A stretch of 12,031 bases of DNA from contig JAPOLF010000045.1 of assembly GCA_029977305.1 (NCBI GenBank), positions 1 through 12,031 of the forward strand, in the 5' to 3' direction. The translations under genes were made by a program, and so were the position numbers. How positions within the stretch are numbered: the first letter of the stretch is position 1; each line of letters starts with the position of its first letter. Positions 7,628-12,031 of this stretch are shown in pieces. The notes under the pieces are model-generated. The model had not been told where the DNA came from, ran no database searches, and was given only the letters and a program-made list of their open reading frames with translations. This DNA is from a bacterium (GTDB lineage: Bacteria > Chloroflexota > Chloroflexia > Thermomicrobiales > UBA6265).

Positions 7628-8503
7628 ATGCCAGGTTGGAACCTCAAACCCAAGTTCCTGCAGCGATCGCAATCGGTGCCCGACACCACCCCCGCGCCAC
7701 CTATGGAGACCGACGGACGCAAACTTCCCCCGCCGCGCCAGTCGTTGCCATCGGTCGCTCCCGAGGCGGCCGCCGCCATCGCCAAATTGCGCTCTCGCCG
7801 CGAGCAACTCGCCTTCGATCTCGAGCGTGCCGAGTCTGCCCACGATCCCGACAACCCTTGGGCCGAGCGCATCGTCCTCCTCGATGACACCCTCGCCACC
7901 ATCGAGCACGACCTCGCCGATCTCGCTACCCTCCAACCTCTCCCGCTGCTACCCCTCCCGCCGACGCCGATCACCGACGTCGCCGCCCAGCGTGACGACC
8001 CGATCGCCGTCACCTTTCGCATCGGTCCGGAAGGCTTTCGCTACGAAGAGGAAACAGATTGGGATCAGCGCGGCGGACCAGTCGTTCGCGGGGAGCTCGT
8101 TCGCCGCTCCGGGGATGCCGCCCGCCTCGTTCCAGCCACCTTCTCCGACGATCGCCGAGAGGACCTGGCTCGCCACCTCGTCGCCAGCACTGATGCATTC
8201 GCCGTCGATCTCCGCAATCGCGCCCTCGAGGCGTCGTCGTTCCCCGCCGCTCCCACCCTCGCCGACTTCGCCGAGCCGTGTCCCGTCTGCGGCAACTGGC
8301 GCGAGTGGGGTGGCGCCTGTGCCACCTGCGCTCAGCGCGCCTTCCTCCGCCAGCAGCTCAACAGCGAAGCCATTCGCATCGCCAAGGAACGTGACGCTGA
8401 GGAGGAGGACCGCCACAAGTGGGCCGAGCGCCTGCCCGTCGCCCGTCGCCGCATGCTCGACCTCGATCAGCAGATCGCCGCTCTCGAAAACCCCAAGCCC
8501 TGA
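7628..8503 (+). CDS. Uncharacterised zinc-ribbon protein with helical/coiled-coil flanks
   Basis: I do not recognise this 291-residue protein. It has a Pro-rich N-terminus (1-45), a charged helical segment (about 46-100, EAAAAIAKLRSRREQLAFDLERAE and onward), and a Pro/Leu-rich break (102-115). A middle region rich in beta-like and charged residues follows (125-205), then a four-Cys zinc ribbon CPVC-x9-CATC (Cys218, 221, 231, 234) and a strongly charged C-terminal helix (about 235-288) with coiled-coil character. No signal peptide or membrane segment is seen, so it is probably cytoplasmic. The ATG at 7628 is fixed by GGAGGAG five bases upstream; the open frame continues to 7403, but that part runs antisense through the CoA-synthetase. 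It is the only complete plus-strand gene here. A protein- or nucleic-acid-binding role is possible but unsupported beyond the ribbon. Confidence 0.8.
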   Translation: MPGWNLKPKFLQRSQSVPDTTPAPPMETDGRKLPPPRQSLPSVAPEAAAAIAKLRSRREQLAFDLERAESAHDPDNPWAERIVLLDDTLATIEHDLADLATLQPLPLLPLPPTPITDVAAQRDDPIAVTFRIGPEGFRYEEETDWDQRGGPVVRGELVRRSGDAARLVPATFSDDRREDLARHLVASTDAFAVDLRNRALEASSFPAAPTLADFAEPCPVCGNWREWGGACATCAQRAFLRQQLNSEAIRIAKERDAEEEDRHKWAERLPVARRRMLDLDQQIAALENPKP

Positions 8504-8511
8504 CACACCGA

Positions 8512-8538
8512 CGGGGAGCCGGGTCACGCGACTCCCCG
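8512..8538. terminator. Hairpin between convergent genes, possible bidirectional terminator
   Basis: CGGGGAG (8512-8518) pairs perfectly with CTCCCCG (8532-8538) around a 13-base loop, in the 65-base gap between the stop codons of the zinc-ribbon gene and dppA. The position suits a terminator for both, but neither side has a T-run, so it is weak as an intrinsic terminator. Confidence 0.4.
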
Positions 8539-8568
8539 CCAAGGGATGCTACCTGCGGAGGGTCGCAA

Positions 8569-9429
8569 CTACGGCGACATCCGGACTGATGCGCACTTCG
8601 TGATCGCCCGGAACGTGTGCGCGAACTGCACCCCATTCTCGAACTTGTACGCCACCGCGCGCTCCCCCACGCGCTTCACGCCGGGAATGTACACACATTG
8701 ATCCGCACGCGCCTGATGGTCGAACTCCACCTCGATCGTCGTGCCCACCCGGACCTTGAGCGGCTTCGCGCTCTTCGCCCCGCGGACCGCCTCCTCCGCA
8801 CCCTTCCGGATCAGGTCTTGCGCCTTCTCCGGATGCAGGTGCAGCGCCGAGAAGGTGGAAAGCCCTTCCTTCACCACCACCCCGACAACCTGGCTCCCGA
8901 GGAACTCTTGCGTCTGCTTCACCGCGCGGATGTCGCCCGTCACCAGCGTCACCGGCACCCCGAAGTGCCCGGCCACCGCCGCATTGATCCCGAACTCCCC
9001 GGTCGACACCCCGCCGATCCGCACGTCGTTGATCCACCCCGTCCACGTGTGCGCGAGCGGCGCATTCGGCGTCCCCGCCTTGGCGTGGTACCCGGTGTAG
9101 AAGACGCACCCGATCCCCTTCAGGTCGACGCCTTGCACCATTCCCAATGCCTTGTCCGATCCCGAGATGAACCGCACCCGCGGATCCAACTCGTCCGGCA
9201 GCAAGTTGCGCATCCCGTCATGGCTGTCGTTGACGATCACCTCGGTCGCGCCCGCGAGGTACGCCCCCTCGATCGCCGCATTCACCTCGCGCGTCATCCG
9301 CGCCCGTGCCCGCTCGTACTCTGTCTGGCTCGAGGGTTCGGTCGATCCCACCACCTCCGGCGGCATCACCTGCACCCACGACACCACCCCGCATGTCCCT
9401 TCCATGTCCGCCGAGATCAACACCTTCAT
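8569..9429 (-). CDS. dppA: M55-family D-aminopeptidase DppA
   Basis: This zinc aminopeptidase is expected to release N-terminal D-amino acids, classically D-Ala, from short peptides in the cytoplasm. The 286-residue length is close to Bacillus DppA (about 274). Family landmarks are all present: ISADMEGTCGV at the N-terminus (Asp8, Glu10), VNDSHDGMRN (His70), GYHA (His115), HTW (His127), GEFGINAAVAGHFGVPVTLVTGD (Glu145) and DIRAVKQTQE. Asp8, Glu10, His70, His115 and Glu145 match the family's di-zinc ligand pattern, and His127 the further conserved active-site His. The ATG at 9429 has a very strong ribosome site, GAGGAGG seven bases upstream. It is the last gene of a four-gene unit, 25 bases after the PepSY-like gene. 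In Bacillus the gene sits in a dipeptide-transport operon; here it travels with an MFS exporter instead. Exact peptide preference is unknown. Confidence 0.94.
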   Translation of the reverse strand: MKVLISADMEGTCGVVSWVQVMPPEVVGSTEPSSQTEYERARARMTREVNAAIEGAYLAGATEVIVNDSHDGMRNLLPDELDPRVRFISGSDKALGMVQGVDLKGIGCVFYTGYHAKAGTPNAPLAHTWTGWINDVRIGGVSTGEFGINAAVAGHFGVPVTLVTGDIRAVKQTQEFLGSQVVGVVVKEGLSTFSALHLHPEKAQDLIRKGAEEAVRGAKSAKPLKVRVGTTIEVEFDHQARADQCVYIPGVKRVGERAVAYKFENGVQFAHTFRAITKCASVRMSP

Positions 9430-9454
9430 CGACCAACCTCCTCATCGCCCAACA

Positions 9455-10225
9455 TCACTCGCACGGCTGAGACACCTCACGTGCCTCGAGCACCAATCCG
9501 GTCTCGCCGTCGATCCTCACTAACATGCCGTACTTCTCCGGCGTGCGCGTGTCGCCGTAGGTTACCGCCCAATACGGCGCGTCGCTCCCGGTCGTCGCCC
9601 ACGCCACCCGCGTCTGGTTGTGCGTCCCCGGACACGATGCCCGATACGCCTTCCCGACCTCGTTCTCAGCGATCAACAACGCCTCGGCCGAAGTGACCGT
9701 CGGCGCATCACCCACCGGCGGCACATCCGGCAGCGATCCCCACCCTGAGGACTCCACCTTCACCACGCGGCCGGTCCCCCGGTCGATGTCGACCGTCAGC
9801 GCCCCCGCCTCCTGCCGCTTGCCCAGCGGGGCATCCCACGGTGCCACATACGCCGCCGAGATCCACCCCCCACCCGGCAAGGTCCCCTCCGGCGCATCCG
9901 GTGGCACCGCCGACCAGTCCACCAGCAGCACCACCCGGATCGGCCGCGCATGCGGCAACCACGCCGCCGCCAACGCATCCAGCACCGGTTGCGCCTCTTC
10001 CAGCATCACCCCATCTGGTCCCGATGCGATCGCTTCCTGCGGCAGCGGCGGTGGCACTGGTGCACCCGGCACCCTCTTCCAATACACCACCCCGCCGATC
10101 ATCAACCCGACCACCGCAATCGCCAGCAGCAGCAGCGTTGGCATCACCCAACGCTCGCGCCGCTCCTCCGCGACGGTCTCCTGTTGCGATTGCGCAATCG
10201 GCACATCCGGGAATGGCGTGCTCAC
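9455..10225 (-). CDS. Membrane-anchored PepSY-like protein
   Basis: The 256-residue protein has a charged cytoplasmic N-terminus, one membrane segment (about 27-48, VMPTLLLLAIAVVGLMIGGVVYW), a Pro-rich spacer and an extracytoplasmic domain. That domain carries two similar hairpin motifs, LTVDIDRGTGRVVKVES (143-159) and MLVRIDGETGLVLEARE (234-250). The second follows a helix (TSAEALLIAENEVGKAY) and PYWAVTYGD, the usual PepSY order. PepSY-type domains are thought to modulate extracellular peptidases or sense envelope state, so a link with the neighbouring D-aminopeptidase is tempting, though DppA itself should be cytoplasmic. Cys198 and Cys255 are the only cysteines and could form a disulfide outside the membrane. 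The GTG start at 10225 overlaps the upstream stop as GTGA, indicating translational coupling. The family assignment is by fold pattern and is moderate. Confidence 0.75.
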   Translation of the reverse strand: MSTPFPDVPIAQSQQETVAEERRERWVMPTLLLLAIAVVGLMIGGVVYWKRVPGAPVPPPLPQEAIASGPDGVMLEEAQPVLDALAAAWLPHARPIRVVLLVDWSAVPPDAPEGTLPGGGWISAAYVAPWDAPLGKRQEAGALTVDIDRGTGRVVKVESSGWGSLPDVPPVGDAPTVTSAEALLIAENEVGKAYRASCPGTHNQTRVAWATTGSDAPYWAVTYGDTRTPEKYGMLVRIDGETGLVLEAREVSQPCE

Positions 10226-10527
10226 GACAGATTCCTCACGCCATAGGTCGCCGAACGCGCCGGGGCGTTCGCCTCAACCGTCGGTGCGTCACCGACGCCG
10301 ATCGCTTCCCACCCCAGCTCCGCGAGATGCACCCCGATCGTCTCCTGCGTGTACTGATCCGCCTGCCACGCGAGCGTCGCCGGATCGTCGCCGACTCGCA
10401 GCACCGCCACGTCCTCGTCGCGCACCACCTCGATCCCCTTGCCGGTTTCGAGCGTCACCGTCAGGTGCACGAGATCGTCGCACCCGGGAATCGGCACCAC
10501 ATACCCCTCAACCCGTCCGAACCGCAC
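10222..10527 (-). CDS. Small hypothetical protein in the MFS-dppA unit
   Basis: I do not recognise this 101-residue protein. It has no membrane segment or signal. The first half is beta-rich (VEGYVVPIPGCDDLVHLTVTLETGKGIEVV), the second has a helix (ATLAWQADQYTQETIGVHLAELG) and an Ala-rich, flexible tail. Coding is supported by context: it begins 12 bases after the MFS stop, its GTG at 10527 has GAGGT nine bases upstream overlapping that stop codon, and its own TGA overlaps the GTG of the PepSY-like gene. Such packing suggests a protein needed in step with its neighbours. A short piece, VGDAPTV, occurs both here (about residue 78) and in the PepSY-like protein (171-177), probably by chance. 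Confidence 0.65.
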   Translation of the reverse strand: MRFGRVEGYVVPIPGCDDLVHLTVTLETGKGIEVVRDEDVAVLRVGDDPATLAWQADQYTQETIGVHLAELGWEAIGVGDAPTVEANAPARSATYGVRNLS

Positions 10528-10539
10528 CGCCGCCCGACC

Positions 10540-11760
10540 TCAGTCCGCGGCCGATGCGGCTGCGGCAAGATCGGCGTTCTCCTGCATCTTCTTCGCCAAA
10601 GCCTCGTCGCTCGGGATCATGAACGCGAGCAACACCGACCCTGCCGCCACAATGCTCAGCATCAGCAACGCCTGTTGAATCCCGAAGGTGTCCGCCAAAC
10701 GCCCAGTAATCGGCACCCCGATCCCACCCGTCACGAATCCCAGTCCGAGAATCAATCCGGTCGCGATCCCGACCCGCCCCGGCACCAGTTGCTGCGCCAT
10801 CACCAGCGTCACCGAGAGGCTTGCGTCTGAGAAGAAGCCGAAGATCGCCGCGGTCAGGATCGAGATCGGTCCCGGCACCCCCGCGTACATCAGGATCGCC
10901 GGTATCGTCAGCATCAACGTCCCGATCACGATCCGCTTCTGCCCGATCCGGTCCGCGAACATCCCACCGAACAAGGTCCCCGCCGCCCCCGCCAAGATCA
11001 TCACCGACGTCAGCGGCCCATAGAACGACCGCGAATACCCCATCTCCGCAAACCACAGCGGCGTGAACTGCAACATCGAGAGGAAGACCCACGACCTCAG
11101 CATCGTCACCCCGATGATCCGGGCCACCATCCCCCATTCCGCATGGATCGACGCCTCGTTCGCCGTCACCGCCGCACGCGACTCGCGCGCCTGCGCCACC
11201 GACTCCATTTGCCGGAAGATCAGGATTGACGCGAGCACCCCCGGGATCACCATGAACCCGGTCCCCTTCGGCCCGAACATCGTCAACAGCACGCTCGCCA
11301 CAATCGGTCCCAGCGCATACCCCAGCGTCCCCGCTACCGAGTACACGCTCATCGAGCTGTTGCGCTTCCCGGGCTCGGTCACCACCGCCACGTTCGTCGC
11401 ACCCATCGGATGCCACGCCCCGGATGCCAATCCCGCCATCGCGGCACATCCCAGCAGCAGCCCGAACGTCGGTGCGAACCCGTACAGCGAGACGAAGATG
11501 CTTCCCCACAGGATCACCACCGAGGGGTACCACATCCGCATCTTCCGGTCGATCACCAACCCGAAAACCGGCTGCGTCAGCGACACCATTGACGTGTAAC
11601 AGAGCGTCACCAACCCGATCTCGGCATTGGTCAGCCCGAACTTCAATTTCAGAACGGGATACATGATCGCCAGCACCCCGGCAAACATGTCGTTCGTGAA
11701 ATGGCCGAGCATCAGCACCGCGATCGCGCGATTCCTCAGCACGTCGACAAACGATTTCAC
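10540..11760 (-). CDS. MFS transporter, fosmidomycin-resistance (Fsr)-like
   Basis: This 406-residue, about 12-helix major facilitator is probably a proton-driven exporter in the inner membrane. The start GHFTNDMFAGVLAIMYPVLK with KFGLTNAEIGL is characteristic of the Fsr branch; GLVIDRKMRM (67-76) and GGMFADRIGQKR (265-276) are the two loop 2-3/8-9 motif A copies. SGAWHPMGATNVA (113-125) matches the Fsr helix-4 region. The C-terminus is a short charged cytoplasmic tail. I chose GTG 11760 because GGGAG lies seven bases upstream and the protein then begins just before helix 1; the longer open frame to 11967 would run into prfB. It heads a unit with the 101-aa, PepSY-like and dppA genes. Homologues are mostly named for drug resistance by similarity; the real substrate is unknown and might be a peptide or sugar. 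Confidence 0.92.
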   Translation of the reverse strand: MKSFVDVLRNRAIAVLMLGHFTNDMFAGVLAIMYPVLKLKFGLTNAEIGLVTLCYTSMVSLTQPVFGLVIDRKMRMWYPSVVILWGSIFVSLYGFAPTFGLLLGCAAMAGLASGAWHPMGATNVAVVTEPGKRNSSMSVYSVAGTLGYALGPIVASVLLTMFGPKGTGFMVIPGVLASILIFRQMESVAQARESRAAVTANEASIHAEWGMVARIIGVTMLRSWVFLSMLQFTPLWFAEMGYSRSFYGPLTSVMILAGAAGTLFGGMFADRIGQKRIVIGTLMLTIPAILMYAGVPGPISILTAAIFGFFSDASLSVTLVMAQQLVPGRVGIATGLILGLGFVTGGIGVPITGRLADTFGIQQALLMLSIVAAGSVLLAFMIPSDEALAKKMQENADLAAAASAAD

Positions 11761-11815
11761 GTTCTGGCTCCCGTGCGACCGACCACTGCCCGCATTCTCG
11801 CACGCCGTCCCATTC

Positions 11816-11832
11816 CCTCCGGAGGCTATACT
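11816..11832 (+). promoter_or_regulatory. Divergent intergenic site: palindrome plus -10-like box for prfB
   Basis: TATACT (11827-11832) matches five of six -10 positions and lies about 58 bases before the prfB ATG, but no good -35 is found 16-18 bases upstream. A perfect palindrome CCTCCGGAGG (11816-11825) directly precedes it, midway between the divergent MFS and prfB genes, and could be an operator. Both are visual matches only. Confidence 0.3.
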
Positions 11833-11889
11833 GCGAGGCACACGCATGCAGCGCCCACGCGCGCCCACCCGACAGGACCCCTCCCAACC

Positions 11890-12031
11890 ATGTCCGATGT
11901 GACCGCAATACTGGCCGATCTCCGGCAGAGGCTGGAAAGCCTCGGGAGGCGTCTTTGACCTCCCCACGGTGGAGGCACAGATCCTAGACCTCGAAACCCA
12001 GTCCGGCGATCCCGCCTTCTGGGACGACCCT
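11890..12031 (+). CDS. prfB: Peptide chain release factor 2, 5' end with programmed +1 frameshift (partial)
   Basis: RF2 recognises UGA and UAA stop codons and triggers peptide release. A short zero frame of 22 codons (MSDVTAILADLRQRLESLGRRL) ends at a TGA at 11956-11958; slipping +1 at CTT TGA C continues as DLPTVEAQILDLETQSGDPAFWDDP to the window edge. This lines up with the E. coli RF2 N-terminus (RGYLDYDAKKERLEEV...PDVWNEP), including the W-[ND]-[ED]-P segment. GGG AGG CGT CTT TGA has the internal Shine-Dalgarno-like GGGAGG three bases before CTT, the spacing of the known RF2 slip site. The ribosome site at the ATG is weak (AGGA 12 bases upstream), as if initiation were modest. It is divergent from the MFS gene. 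Most of the gene is beyond the window. Confidence 0.95.
11944..11959 (+). promoter_or_regulatory. RF2 programmed +1 frameshift site
   Basis: GGGAGG-CGT-CTT-TGA-C. CTT is the slippery P-site codon, TGA the poorly terminated stop with C after it, and GGGAGG the stimulatory anti-SD-pairing element at the standard three-base distance. When RF2 is scarce, termination at the TGA is slow and ribosomes shift to GAC, making full-length RF2: an autoregulatory loop. Confidence 0.95.

Noticed and set aside
10508..11908. 466-codon minus-strand open frame
   Set aside because: Out-of-frame shadow of the MFS transporter; the product is Gly/Asp/Arg-rich with no membrane segments.
11761..11967. N-terminal extension of the MFS protein to 11967
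   Set aside because: It would overlap prfB, has no membrane or signal character, and GTG 11760 has a proper GGGAG site.

Overview
The window is GC-rich bacterial DNA with dense, mostly same-strand genes. GC-rich third positions, several GTG starts, a MecA_N-type penicillin-binding protein and many lineage-specific short genes suggest a Chloroflexota bacterium, perhaps of the Thermomicrobia/Sphaerobacter type. The lineage is an inference from sequence style, not from a marker gene.

Layout. Almost everything reads on the minus strand, in three blocks. Block 1 (4890 down to 1) runs: class B penicillin-binding protein with an NTF2-like MecA_N domain; small Cys-containing conserved protein; two-domain GNAT acetyltransferase; family-5 extracellular solute-binding protein, cut by the window edge. 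Block 2 (7497 to 5527) is a lone acyl/acetyl-CoA synthetase-like enzyme, followed by about 640 bases without a convincing gene that contain a strong hairpin terminator. Block 3 (11760 to 8569) is a tight four-gene unit: Fosmidomycin-resistance-type MFS transporter; small unknown protein; membrane-anchored PepSY-like protein; M55 D-aminopeptidase (DppA). Two genes read on the plus strand: a zinc-ribbon/coiled-coil protein (7628-8503), divergent from the synthetase and convergent with dppA, and the 5' end of prfB (release factor 2) at the right edge, divergent from the MFS gene.

Function. The theme is the cell envelope and peptides: a transpeptidase, a peptide-type binding protein, a D-aminopeptidase that could trim D-Ala-containing peptides, and an exporter. 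Two neighbouring gene pairs overlap by GTGA (GNAT to binding protein; the 101-aa protein to the PepSY-like protein), pointing to translational coupling. The clearest regulatory element is the RF2 programmed +1 frameshift (CTT TGA C with an upstream GGGAGG). The zinc-ribbon gene has a perfect 7-bp hairpin that buries its Shine-Dalgarno sequence. No tRNA, rRNA, CRISPR array, insertion sequence or integrase was found.
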